Of a stretch of 64,000 nucleotides of DNA, positions 10,213-18,775 are shown piece after piece. This DNA comes from Streptomyces scabichelini (GTDB lineage: Bacteria; Actinomycetota; Actinomycetes; Streptomycetales; Streptomycetaceae): NCBI RefSeq assembly GCF_011045015.1, contig NZ_JAAKZY010000009.1:39843-103842 (forward strand). Direction: 5' to 3'. Within the stretch, counting starts at the first letter, position 1. Every line of letters starts with the position of its first letter. A model generated the notes under the pieces. The model worked only from the letters and a program-made list of their open reading frames with translations, made no database searches and was not told the DNA's origin. A program made the position numbers and the translations under genes.

Positions 10213-11177
10213 CCCTTCGCCCGTTTCTGCGGCCGGTCCTGCTCACCGTGGCGGCGACGGCTGTCGTCTTCACCGCCACCGAGCTGCTCCCCGGCGACGC
10301 GGGCGACCTCCGGCGCGCGGGACGGGCGTCCGAGGAGGACATCGCGGACGAACGCGACCGGCTCGGCCTTGACCGGCCGGCCGCGGTCCGCTATCTCGAC
10401 TGGCTGTACGGTGCGGTCCGCGGCGATCTCGGCCGGTCGCTGGTGAGCGGACGCACCGTGACCGGCGTGTTCGCCGAGCGGCTTCCCGCTACCGCCGCCC
10501 TCGTCGTCTTCGCGCTGGCCGTCACCGTGTTGCTCACGGCGGCTGCCCTGACCGTCGCGTTTCTGCGCGGCGGACGCGGTGGCGCCGTCGCGACCGGCCT
10601 TGCCGCCGTACCGCAGTCCGTTCACGCGGCCGTCCTCGGCACGGTCTTCGCCGGGATCCTGGGCTGGCTGCCTGCCGTGTCCCTGCTGCCGCCCGGCGGT
10701 TCGCCGTTCGACGCGCCTCAGGCGCTGGTGCTGCCCGGCGTCACTCTGGCGCTGCCCTCGGCGGCCTACGCCACCGCGCTGCTGCGCGGAACGCTCGTCG
10801 ACACCCTGCGTCGGCCCCATGTGAGTGACGCCCGCATGCGCGGTGTGCCGCCGGCCCTCGTGCTGGTCCGGCACGTCCTGCCCTTCCTGCTGGTTCCGGC
10901 GCTGCGGGTGACCGCTCTGGTGGCCGGCGGACTCATGGCCGGTACGGCTCTGGTGGAGACGATGTTCGGCTACCCCGGCACCGGCAGCCTGCTGGTGTCC
11001 GCGGTCGCCGTGCGCGACGTACCCCTGGTGCAGGCCGCCGCGCTGCCCCCGGTCGTCGTCCTGCTGCTGTGCATGCTCGTCGCCGACCGGCTGGCCGTGC
11101 GCGACTCGGGGCGGAGCGGTTCCACCGATCACGGCAGAGGCCCTGCTGTCACGGCGGCTGTCGGAGGGCGAGCCTGA
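10209..11177 (+). CDS. ABC transporter permease, DppB/NikB type
   Basis: A 322-residue inner-membrane permease. GTG at 10209 was chosen because it forms a GTGA overlap with the stop of the binding-protein gene. The N-terminal pattern FTATELLPGDAG followed by RDRLGLDRPAAVRYLDWLYG and GDLGRSLVSGRTV is characteristic of the first permease of dipeptide/nickel importers, which form the channel with a DppC-type partner. Several hydrophobic helices follow, and the family EAA-like loop lies near the C-terminal third (VSDARMRGVPPALVLVRHVL). The stop overlaps the next start (TGATG), so the two permeases are translationally coupled. Confidence 0.88.
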   Translation: MTLRPFLRPVLLTVAATAVVFTATELLPGDAGDLRRAGRASEEDIADERDRLGLDRPAAVRYLDWLYGAVRGDLGRSLVSGRTVTGVFAERLPATAALVVFALAVTVLLTAAALTVAFLRGGRGGAVATGLAAVPQSVHAAVLGTVFAGILGWLPAVSLLPPGGSPFDAPQALVLPGVTLALPSAAYATALLRGTLVDTLRRPHVSDARMRGVPPALVLVRHVLPFLLVPALRVTALVAGGLMAGTALVETMFGYPGTGSLLVSAVAVRDVPLVQAAALPPVVVLLLCMLVADRLAVRDSGRSGSTDHGRGPAVTAAVGGRA

Positions 11178-11980
11178 TGCGCTCCTTCAGGACCGGCCTG
11201 GTTGCCGCTGCCCCGGTCACCGCAGGGGCCATCGCACTCCTGGTACTGCTGGGGCGATACGCCGCCCCGCACGAGCCGGAACAACAGATCGGCCCGCCCT
11301 GGTCGCCGCCGGGCTCGGCCGCTCCCCTGGGGACGGACGGCCTCGGACGCGACGTGCTGTCGCGGGTGCTGCACGGGGGCACCGAGCTGCTGACCGTCTC
11401 GCTGCTCGCCGCGGTGGTGGCCGTGAGCTGCGGAACTGTGCTCGGCCTGGCCGCCGGGTGGGCCGGTGGGCGCACCGCCCGCGCGGTGTCCTGGCTGTGC
11501 GACCTGCTGCTCGCGGTTCCCGCGCTCGTCCTTGCCCTGGTGCTGGCCGTCGCACTGCCGGGCGGGACGGCGGTGGTGGTGGCGTCCGTGCTCAGCGGCA
11601 CACCCCTCACCGCCCGCGTGGTGGCCGGCGAATCGGCGCGGCTGCGCACCAGCGGCCATGTGCACGCGGCCCTTGAACGGGGCGAGACCGTACCGTCCGT
11701 CCTCGCCCGCGAGGTGCTGCCCGCACTGCGCGGACTGGTGACGGCCGATGCCGGGCTCCGGCTGGTGACCGCACTGCAGATCGCCGCGGCGCTCGCCGTA
11801 CTCGGGCTCGGGCCCCAGCCGCCGGAACCCGACTGGGCGCTGATGCTCAGCGAGAACCTTCCGGGCGCCTCACTCAACCCTGTGGCGCTGCTGGCGCCCG
11901 CCGTGCTGCTGGCCGGCTGTGCCTGGGCCCTGGCCGCCGCGGCACACCGGGCAGGGCCGGGAAGGGACGGAAGCCCATGA
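11177..11980 (+). CDS. ABC transporter permease, DppC/NikC type
   Basis: A 267-residue second permease. ATG at 11177 overlaps the previous stop. It has the DppC hallmark APLGTDGLGRDVLSRVLHGG just after the first transmembrane helix, then about five hydrophobic helices and a cytoplasmic loop (SGHVHAALERGETVPSVLAREVLP) that should contact the ATPase. The stop overlaps the ATPase start by four bases. Together with 10209-11177 it would form the transmembrane pore of the cluster's importer. Confidence 0.88.
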   Translation: MRSFRTGLVAAAPVTAGAIALLVLLGRYAAPHEPEQQIGPPWSPPGSAAPLGTDGLGRDVLSRVLHGGTELLTVSLLAAVVAVSCGTVLGLAAGWAGGRTARAVSWLCDLLLAVPALVLALVLAVALPGGTAVVVASVLSGTPLTARVVAGESARLRTSGHVHAALERGETVPSVLAREVLPALRGLVTADAGLRLVTALQIAAALAVLGLGPQPPEPDWALMLSENLPGASLNPVALLAPAVLLAGCAWALAAAAHRAGPGRDGSP

Positions 11981-13806
11981 CCGCCCCAGCGTGCGAGTCA
12001 CCGCTGCTCGCGGTGGACGGGCTGACCGTGCACCGGGCGGCGGACGGTGCCCTCGTCCTGCCGCCGACCGATCTGCGGGCCGAATCCGGACAGGTCGTCG
12101 TCATCACCGGGCCCTCGGGCGCAGGCAAGACCACTTTGCTGCACGCTCTCCTCGGCACCGTCCCGGCTGGGTTGCGCCGGTCGGCCGGCACCGTGCGCTG
12201 GGCGGGCACGCTCCTGAAGGAGGGTCGCCCCGCCCGGACTTGGCGCCGTACGTGCTGCGGCCTGCTGGGCCAGGACCCCGGCGCCGCGTTGCATCCGCTG
12301 TGGCGCGTCGGACGCCTGATCGGCGAGGACCTCGCCGGCGACCGCGACGCCCGAGCGGCACGCGTCGCCGAGCAACTCGACCTCCTGGGGCTGCCGCCCG
12401 AGCTCGTGTCGCGCCGCGCGGGCGAACTCTCCGGTGGCCAGGCCCAACGGGTGGCGCTGGCCCGCGCGCTCGTCGCGGACCCCGCTCTCCTGGTCCTCGA
12501 CGAGCCGACATCGGCCATGGACCCGGCAACGGCAGCCCTGGTGAGGCGAGTTGTCGCGGCCCGGCGCGGCTCACCGGGCCGCTGCGTGGTCCTGGTGACC
12601 CACGATGCGCGCCTCTTCGGCGAACTGGCGGACGTCACGATCCGCGTCGCACCGGCCGGAGCGGTCGCTGAACGCGAGGTGCCGGGGCCCGGGGCCGGCG
12701 CGACCGGCCGAGGCTTGGGCGATGCCGGGGCGGTGGAGCTGCCTCGCGCGCTGCCGGAGGCCGACCGGCCCAGGCCGGGTATGCGCCGTCCGCCCTCGGC
12801 CGACGATCGGCCTCGGCAGCCGGTGCCCCACACGCCGTCGGGCGCGGATCGGTCCGGACCGGGGGGTGTGCTTCCCGTTCCGGCACCCGCCGACCTCGCC
12901 CACCCTGCGGCGGCCCCCGCGCCTCCGGTCGGGTACGGCTCCCACGCCCAGGCACCTCCCCGGGACGAGAGTGTCGAGCGGCGATCGGCGCCGCAGGCCA
13001 CCGCCGTGCCCCGGCCGAGTCCAGCCCTGTCCGCCCGGGGCCTGCTGCTGACCACCCCTGATGGGGCGGTGCTGCTGGAGGACGGCGATCTCGACCTGCC
13101 CGCAGGAAGTACGACCGCCGTGATCGGGACCTCGGGCGTCGGCAAGACGACGTTGCTGCATGCCCTCGTGGGCCGCCGTCCTGCGGTCGCCGGGACGCTG
13201 CTGCTGCACGGCACACCGTTGCCGGCCGCCACCCGGCACCGCGGCCGGGACCAGCTGCGCGCCGTGCAGCTCGCCGGACAGAGCGCCGTCGACGAACTCA
13301 ACCCCGCCCAGCGCGTGGGCCGGGCCGTGGCCCGACCGCTGACCGTGCTGCACGGCCTGGACCGGGCCGCCGCCCTGACCGAGGCACAGGCGGTGCTGGC
13401 AGCCGTCGGGCTGCCGCCCGGTATCGCGGCACGTCGCCCGCACACGCTCTCCGGCGGCCAGCGCCAGAGGGCCGTTCTCGCCCGGGCCCTGGCCGCGCGC
13501 CCCGACGTACTGCTGCTCGACGAGCCCACCGCTTCCCTCGACCCCGACACCGCCCGGTCCGTACTCGACCTGCTGGACCGAGTTCGCGAGACAGGGACCG
13601 CGATCCTGGCCGTCACCCACGACCCGGCCGTGGCGGCCCGCGCGGACGACGTGCTGGCGCTGCGGGACGGCCGCCTCCTCGCGATTCCCCCGGATTCCCT
13701 CGGCCCTCCGGTTCCTTCCGCCCCCCACCCGCCGCGCCTGCGCGACCCAGCACTGAACGAACCGCGACCCAGAACTGAACGAACGGAGCCTCCCGTTGTC
13801 CGATGA
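11977..13806 (+). CDS. Fused double ATPase subunit of DppD-DppF type ABC importer
   Basis: A 609-residue protein carrying two complete nucleotide-binding domains. Domain 1 has Walker A GPSGAGKTT (about residues 45-53), signature LSGGQAQR (about 150) and Walker B LLVLDEPTSAMD. Domain 2 has Walker A GTSGVGKTT (about 384), signature LSGGQRQR (about 490) and Walker B VLLLDEPTASLD. A 120-residue Pro/Ala/Arg-rich linker joins them. In most bacteria the two ATPases are separate genes. It completes the four-component importer with the two permeases and lipoprotein. The last codons lie in a 22-bp tandem duplication, and the gene ends 11 bases inside the next gene. Confidence 0.9.
   Translation: MTAPACESPLLAVDGLTVHRAADGALVLPPTDLRAESGQVVVITGPSGAGKTTLLHALLGTVPAGLRRSAGTVRWAGTLLKEGRPARTWRRTCCGLLGQDPGAALHPLWRVGRLIGEDLAGDRDARAARVAEQLDLLGLPPELVSRRAGELSGGQAQRVALARALVADPALLVLDEPTSAMDPATAALVRRVVAARRGSPGRCVVLVTHDARLFGELADVTIRVAPAGAVAEREVPGPGAGATGRGLGDAGAVELPRALPEADRPRPGMRRPPSADDRPRQPVPHTPSGADRSGPGGVLPVPAPADLAHPAAAPAPPVGYGSHAQAPPRDESVERRSAPQATAVPRPSPALSARGLLLTTPDGAVLLEDGDLDLPAGSTTAVIGTSGVGKTTLLHALVGRRPAVAGTLLLHGTPLPAATRHRGRDQLRAVQLAGQSAVDELNPAQRVGRAVARPLTVLHGLDRAAALTEAQAVLAAVGLPPGIAARRPHTLSGGQRQRAVLARALAARPDVLLLDEPTASLDPDTARSVLDLLDRVRETGTAILAVTHDPAVAARADDVLALRDGRLLAIPPDSLGPPVPSAPHPPRLRDPALNEPRPRTERTEPPVVR
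13741..13784 (+). repeat. 22-bp tandem duplication, two copies
   Basis: The unit starting CGCGACCCAG and ending CTGAACGAAC occurs at 13741-13762 and again at 13763-13784, differing only at unit position 11 (C versus A). Because 22 is not a multiple of three, the second copy changes the reading frame of the ATPase C-terminus. It lies just before the Shine-Dalgarno-like GGAG of the methyltransferase gene. Confidence 0.85.
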
Positions 13807-15193
13807 AGCGACCACCGATACCACCACCATCGACGCAGTCGACACCACCGCTCTGATCGCCGACCACCCCTGGGTGGCCGACGCACGCCCCGCACCCGAC
13901 GGAGTCCTGCTGGTCACCCCCCATCCGAGCGCGACAGCCGTTCTTCCCGCGCCGGGACCCCTGGTCCGCGAGCACCTAGCGCACTGGGCGGAGGTGTACG
14001 AGTGGGTGTACGAGACGGGTGAGGGCCGGCACGCCGACGACCTGGACCTGTCCGGCTGGCGCTCCTCCGACACCGGAAAGCCGCTGCCCGCCGCCCATAT
14101 GCGGGACTGGGTCGACCGCACGGTCGACCTCGTCCTCTCCCAGCGGCCCCGTCGGCTGCTCGAACTCGGTTGCGGTACCGGCCTGTTGGCCCACAGGCTG
14201 CACCCGCGACTGGACGGCTATGTAGGCACCGACGTGACCGAGGTGGCGGTCGCCCGGCTGCACGCCGCCGGACTGCCCCGTACCGCCTTCGTGCGCGCGG
14301 CCGCCCACGAGGCACAGGCGCCCGCAGTCCGGCAGGCGATGGACCAGGTATTCGGCCCCGGCGTACGTCCGGACTGCGTCCTGCTGAACTCCGTCACCCA
14401 GTGCTTCCCCAACCTCGTCTACCTGACGGCGTTCCTGCATCACGCGCTGGCCGCGGTCGAGGACGGCGGCACGGTGATCGTCGGCGACATCCGCCACTCC
14501 GGACTGCTCGAAGACCACTTCGACCGGGTGGAGAGGGCGCGCGACCTCGAAGCGGCCGACGCGGACATCGCCGCGCGGGTGGCCTCGGCCGTGGCGGGGG
14601 ACGAGGAACTGTCGTTCGCCCCCGAAGCCGTACGCGAGATCCTGGCCGCCCAGCCCCGGACCGTCCGGATGAGCGTCCATGCCCGCACGATGGCCGAGGA
14701 CACCGAACTCACCCGGTACCGCTACGACCTCGTCCTGCATGTCGGCTCCGCCTCCGGCCTCCCGGACGCGTCCGATGTGCGTCGGCTGCCCTGGCAGGGG
14801 CTCGCGGGCCAGGAGCTGCCGACGGTTCTGCGCGCGGCGCTGGCACCCGGGCCCACCATCCTGCACAGCATCCCCAACGCCCTCCTCGCGGCAGCCCCGG
14901 ACGCCATCACTCCGTACGACCTGCGACAGGCACTGACCGGTACGGACGCTGCCGTGCTGCTCGACTCCGGCGACCCCCGGATGCTCGCCGTGGCCGCGCC
15001 CGCCGACTGCGCCACCGCTGCCTCCCACGGCCCGGTTCGGGCACCGGTCGGCCGCCTGGCCCATGAGCCGCTGCCCGCGTTCGTACGGCGCCGGCTGCCG
15101 GAAGTCCTGCGCGACCATGTCCGCCGTACCGCACCCGGCACGGTACCGCCGAAGATCGTGGTGGACGACGCGTCGGCGGGAGAGACGCGATGA
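13796..15193 (+). CDS. Free-standing SAM methyltransferase related to NRPS-embedded MT domains
   Basis: A 465-residue protein. TTG at 13796 was chosen because GGAG lies about eight bases upstream and no better start exists in frame. Residues about 65-130 follow the pattern of methyltransferases that interrupt NRPS adenylation domains: WAEVYEWVYE, LSGWRSSDTGKPLP, MRDWV, then SAM motif I LLELGCGTGLL near residue 121 and GYVGTDVTE. The flanks look like adenylation-domain relics: HPWVADARPAPDG near residue 23 resembles the segment after A8, and a C-terminal stretch from LAHEPLPAF to PPKIVVDD resembles the run towards A10. The cluster's Cys-type A domain lacks this insertion, so this protein probably supplies the methylation in trans. 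Target atom unknown. Confidence 0.82.
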   Translation: MSDEATTDTTTIDAVDTTALIADHPWVADARPAPDGVLLVTPHPSATAVLPAPGPLVREHLAHWAEVYEWVYETGEGRHADDLDLSGWRSSDTGKPLPAAHMRDWVDRTVDLVLSQRPRRLLELGCGTGLLAHRLHPRLDGYVGTDVTEVAVARLHAAGLPRTAFVRAAAHEAQAPAVRQAMDQVFGPGVRPDCVLLNSVTQCFPNLVYLTAFLHHALAAVEDGGTVIVGDIRHSGLLEDHFDRVERARDLEAADADIAARVASAVAGDEELSFAPEAVREILAAQPRTVRMSVHARTMAEDTELTRYRYDLVLHVGSASGLPDASDVRRLPWQGLAGQELPTVLRAALAPGPTILHSIPNALLAAAPDAITPYDLRQALTGTDAAVLLDSGDPRMLAVAAPADCATAASHGPVRAPVGRLAHEPLPAFVRRRLPEVLRDHVRRTAPGTVPPKIVVDDASAGETR

Positions 15194-16635
15194 GGGTGGC
15201 GGACGTGGCCGACGCCCTGTCCCGACTGCCCGAGGTCGCCGCCTGGCAGTGGGTGCCGGGCAGCGAGGGTGACACCCTGCTGATCGCCGGTCCGGTGGAC
15301 GACGCACGGGGAGACGACCGGGGCGCGGACACCGGCTGGGCCGAGCAGGCCGTGATCGACGCCGCCGCCTCCGGCGACGCCGCCGTGACCGGTACCGACC
15401 TCGCGCAACTCCCGGCTCTGATGCGCCTGTTGGACGAGACCGCGCTGCTGACCATGGCCCGCGTGCTGGACCGTACCCGTCTCTTCCGGGACGCGGCGCC
15501 GCACACGGCTGCCGAGGTCGTGGCGGCGCTGGGCACGGCGCCTCGCCACGCCTGGATCGTACGGCGCTGGCTGCGCACCCTGGCCGCCGAGAGTCGGCTC
15601 GCTCTTGACCCGACGACGGGCCACTACCGGGACCTGACCGCGCCCGGCCGTGCGGAGTACGCCCGTGCCCGTCGCACCCTGGACGAGGCCCGCAGCGGCA
15701 TGGGCTACCCGGAGTCCATGACGCGCTTCTTCTTCGCCGCAGCCGACCGGCTTCCCCTCCTGCTCCAGGACCGCACGAGCCTGCAGGAAGTGCTCTTCCC
15801 CGAGGGCGAGACGGACACGGCCGAAGGCAACTACCGCGACAACGTGCCGAGCCGATGGGCCAACCACGCCGCCGCCGACCTGATCGCGCACGAGGCCCGC
15901 CGACGAGCCCGCCGACGAGAGGGACAGGGAAGCGGCAGCCGGCCACTGCGCGTGCTGGAGGCGGGAGCCGGGGTGGGCGGCACCACGGAAGCGGTGCTGA
16001 GCGCCCTCGGCTCCACTCCGGTCGACTATCTGTTCACCGATGTGTCCCGGTTCTTCCTTCAGACCTCGCGTACCCGCTTCGGCACCCATCCGGGCCTGCG
16101 CCAGGCGCTGTTCGACATCAACCGCGACCCGACAGCACAGGGTTTCACCCCCGCTTCCCACGATGTGATCCTCGTGGCCAACGTCCTGCACAACGCGCGC
16201 CACATCGGCCGTGCGCTCGCCGCCCTGCGGGAACTGCTGGTGCCGGACGGCCTGCTGGTGCTCGTCGAGTCCTGCCGGGAGCACTATCAGGCACTCACCT
16301 CGATGTACCTGCTGATGTCGCCGCAGGCGGACGAGGAGGGCTGGTTCACCGACCTGAGGGCCGGCCAGGACCGGGTCTTCCTCACCGAGGGGGAGTGGAC
16401 GCGGCAGCTGGACGCCGCCGGATTCCGGCCCCTGCCGGTCCTGCCGCCCGACGGGCACCCCCTGACCGCCCTCGGCCAGCACGTCGTCGCGGGCCGCGCC
16501 CGACCCGGCCGGGGCAGGCCCGACCCCGGCCGCGTCGCAGGGGCGCTCGCCCAGCTGCCCGAGACGGCCCGCCCCGTACGCGTCCACGCCGTGGACCGCG
16601 TTCTGCCCACCACCATGTCTGGAGCCAGCCGTTGA
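15190..16635 (+). CDS. Second free-standing SAM methyltransferase (PKS/NRPS MT type)
   Basis: A 481-residue protein whose ATG overlaps the preceding stop (ATGA). After an N-terminal helical region, residues about 180-300 match the methyltransferases of hybrid assembly lines: DRTSLQEVLFPEGE, NYRDNVPSRWAN, SAM motif I VLEAGAGVGGTTE near residue 255, then YLFTDVSRFFLQ and a motif around VILVANVLHNARHIG. The first 35 residues (RLPEVAAWQWVPGSEGDTLL) and the end (VHAVDRVLPTTMSGASR) look like remains of an adenylation C-terminal subdomain. In yersiniabactin synthetase such activities are built into HMWP1. Probable role: C-methylation of the malonyl-derived carbon or of a thiazoline. The substrate is inferred, not visible. 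Confidence 0.8.
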   Translation: MRVADVADALSRLPEVAAWQWVPGSEGDTLLIAGPVDDARGDDRGADTGWAEQAVIDAAASGDAAVTGTDLAQLPALMRLLDETALLTMARVLDRTRLFRDAAPHTAAEVVAALGTAPRHAWIVRRWLRTLAAESRLALDPTTGHYRDLTAPGRAEYARARRTLDEARSGMGYPESMTRFFFAAADRLPLLLQDRTSLQEVLFPEGETDTAEGNYRDNVPSRWANHAAADLIAHEARRRARRREGQGSGSRPLRVLEAGAGVGGTTEAVLSALGSTPVDYLFTDVSRFFLQTSRTRFGTHPGLRQALFDINRDPTAQGFTPASHDVILVANVLHNARHIGRALAALRELLVPDGLLVLVESCREHYQALTSMYLLMSPQADEEGWFTDLRAGQDRVFLTEGEWTRQLDAAGFRPLPVLPPDGHPLTALGQHVVAGRARPGRGRPDPGRVAGALAQLPETARPVRVHAVDRVLPTTMSGASR

Positions 16636-18647
16636 CTTCCTCACCGCCAGTTCCCGCACCTGACGCCCTTGACGACCTCGTGCAGTCCGTACGCGGTGTC
16701 TGGGCCGACGTCCTGGAAACGGACACCGAGTCCATACCGGCCGACATCAGCTTCTTGAGCCTGGGCGGAGACTCCGTGCTCGCCGTGCGCATGGCGGCAC
16801 TGATCCGCAAGCGGCTGGGCGTGAACCTCGCCCTGTCGGACGTACGCGTCGAACACACCGCAGCCCACCTGGCGGCGCTCCTCCACGAGCGCGGCACCGC
16901 GGGCGGACTGCCCCGCAGCCTGTCCCTGGACCTCGAGCGGCGAAAGGATCCGGACGCACCCTTCCCCCTGCTGCCGCTCCAGCAGGGCTACTTCGTCGGC
17001 CAGCAGGACGCCTGGGAGCTGTCCTACCGTTCCGCGCACCACTACGTGGACATCGGCCTTGAGGACATCGACAACGAAGAGATCGCCGAAGCGCTCCAGG
17101 ACGCGCTGGAGCGGCTCGCGGAACACCAGTCCGTACTACGGGCCCGCATCCTGCCCGACGGCAGGCAGCGGATCCTCCCCCTCGACGACCCCGACGCCAT
17201 GCCGCAGCTGCGCGTGACCGATCTCAGCACCGCGGGGGAGGAGGAGATCGCCACCCAACTCTCGGCGATCCGGCGGGAGATGAGCACCGAGGGCCCCGAC
17301 CCGGCCGTGGGCTGCGGACTCGACATGCGCCTCACCCTGCTCCCGGGGAACCGCGCCCGGCTGCACTCCTCCACCAGTCTGCTGATCATCGACGGCTGGT
17401 CGTCCGGAGTCTTCTACCGGGATCTGTTCGCCCTCGTCTCCGACTACAACGCCGTACTCGCCCCGCTGGAGGTCGACTTCGGAGACTACGTCGCGAGCCT
17501 GCGCGACCTGCCCGACACGGAGGAGTGGCGCCAGGACCGCGACTGGTGGTGGGACCGCCTCGACGACTTCCCGCTGCCCCCGGCTCTGCCCCTGGTGGCC
17601 GATCCGGCCGATGTGCGCCCCACGTTGATGGGCACGCGGCAGGCCGTGCTCGACGCCGAGCGGTGGGGGGCGCTGCGCGCTCACTGCGCCGAGCACGGTG
17701 TCACGCCGTCGGCCGCGATGTTCGCGGTGTTCTCCGCCGCCGTGGCCCGCGCCTGCGGACACCGGCGCTTCCTGCTCAACACCCTGCAACTGAACCGGCT
17801 GCCGCTGCACCCGGACGTGCCCCGGCTGGTGGGAGCCTTCTCGTCCACCATGCTCATGCCGGTCGAACTGCCCGAGAACCCCGTCTTCTCCGATCTGGCG
17901 ATCAGCGCCCAGCAGGCCGTCTCGGACGCGCTCGCGCACCACCTGGTCTCCGGAGTCGAGGTTTCCCGCGAGCTGGGCCGCCGCCGTGGCACCCGCCGTC
18001 CGGTCGCCCCTGTGGTCTTCCAGAGCACCCTCGGAGTGGATGCGGCGCTGGGCAGCGAGGTCCCCCATGAGGCCGGCCCGCTCGGCCGGATCGATCTGCT
18101 CAGCCACCACCAGCAGCTGAGGACCCCTCAGGTCGCCCTGGAACTCCGGCTGTTCGAGCTGCGCGGCGAACTCGTCGTCGTCTTCTCACTGGTGGAGGAG
18201 ATCTTCGCCGCCGAGGACGTGGACCGCATGTTCCAGGACGTGGTGAGCACCGTCGAATCCCTGGTGGAGAAGGAGGCATGGTCGGCCCCGGTCACACTCC
18301 CGAGCACATGGGACGCACCGCAGTCGGACACCGCCGGCACGGCACCCGGCGGACGACTGTCCGTCCCGTCGGCGCAGGACCTGTCCGGCGAGGAGCCCGG
18401 GCCTCCCCGCGACGATCTGGAGCTGGCCGTCGCAGCGGAGTGGGCCGAGTTGCTCGAGTGCGCGGTGACCGACAGAGCGTCGGACTTCTTCGCACTGGGC
18501 GGGGATTCGCTGCTGGCGGTACGGATGCTCGGCGTACTGGCCCGCAAGGGTGTCGGCCGGGTGACGCCGCGCCGTTTCCTGGAACGACCCACGGTAGCCG
18601 GTCTCGCCGATGCGGTACGTGACGGTGGATCGGCCGCCGCGGGATGA
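16632..18647 (+). CDS. NRPS module PCP-Cy-PCP
   Basis: A 671-residue protein. TTG at 16632 was chosen because it overlaps the upstream TGA (TTGA) and precedes the first carrier domain closely. Layout: PCP about 20-95 (LGGDSVLAV), cyclization domain about 113-545 (FPLLPLQQGYFVGQQ at its start), PCP about 585-660 (LGGDSLLAV). It corresponds to the PCP1-Cy2-PCP2 tail of HMWP2 as a separate gene. The cyclization motif reads SLLIIDGWS: the first Asp of DxxxxDxxS is Ser249, while Asp254 and Ser257 remain. No adenylation domain is present, so both carriers must be loaded in trans, probably by the Cys-type A domain at 1-1713. One of these carriers may replace the PCP missing before the thioesterase. 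Confidence 0.9.
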   Translation: MTSSPPVPAPDALDDLVQSVRGVWADVLETDTESIPADISFLSLGGDSVLAVRMAALIRKRLGVNLALSDVRVEHTAAHLAALLHERGTAGGLPRSLSLDLERRKDPDAPFPLLPLQQGYFVGQQDAWELSYRSAHHYVDIGLEDIDNEEIAEALQDALERLAEHQSVLRARILPDGRQRILPLDDPDAMPQLRVTDLSTAGEEEIATQLSAIRREMSTEGPDPAVGCGLDMRLTLLPGNRARLHSSTSLLIIDGWSSGVFYRDLFALVSDYNAVLAPLEVDFGDYVASLRDLPDTEEWRQDRDWWWDRLDDFPLPPALPLVADPADVRPTLMGTRQAVLDAERWGALRAHCAEHGVTPSAAMFAVFSAAVARACGHRRFLLNTLQLNRLPLHPDVPRLVGAFSSTMLMPVELPENPVFSDLAISAQQAVSDALAHHLVSGVEVSRELGRRRGTRRPVAPVVFQSTLGVDAALGSEVPHEAGPLGRIDLLSHHQQLRTPQVALELRLFELRGELVVVFSLVEEIFAAEDVDRMFQDVVSTVESLVEKEAWSAPVTLPSTWDAPQSDTAGTAPGGRLSVPSAQDLSGEEPGPPRDDLELAVAAEWAELLECAVTDRASDFFALGGDSLLAVRMLGVLARKGVGRVTPRRFLERPTVAGLADAVRDGGSAAAG

Positions 18648-18734
18648 CCGTACGCGGCGAGGGCGGCAGCTGCATTCTGGGTGACAGGGGTGCGGCCCTT
18701 GCGTCAGCCGGGCAGGGGCGGGCCCGCACGACCG

Positions 18735-18770
18735 CCCGCGGCGGGAGCACCCTGGCGCTCCCGCCGCGGG
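18735..18770. terminator. Bidirectional hairpin between convergent genes
   Basis: A perfect 14-bp inverted repeat (arms 18735-18748 and 18757-18770, CCCGCGGCGGGAGC and its complement) with an 8-base loop. It lies between the end of the plus-strand NRPS operon and the end of the minus-strand flavoprotein gene, so it can serve both. Confidence 0.8.
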
Positions 18771-18775
18771 GCGGG

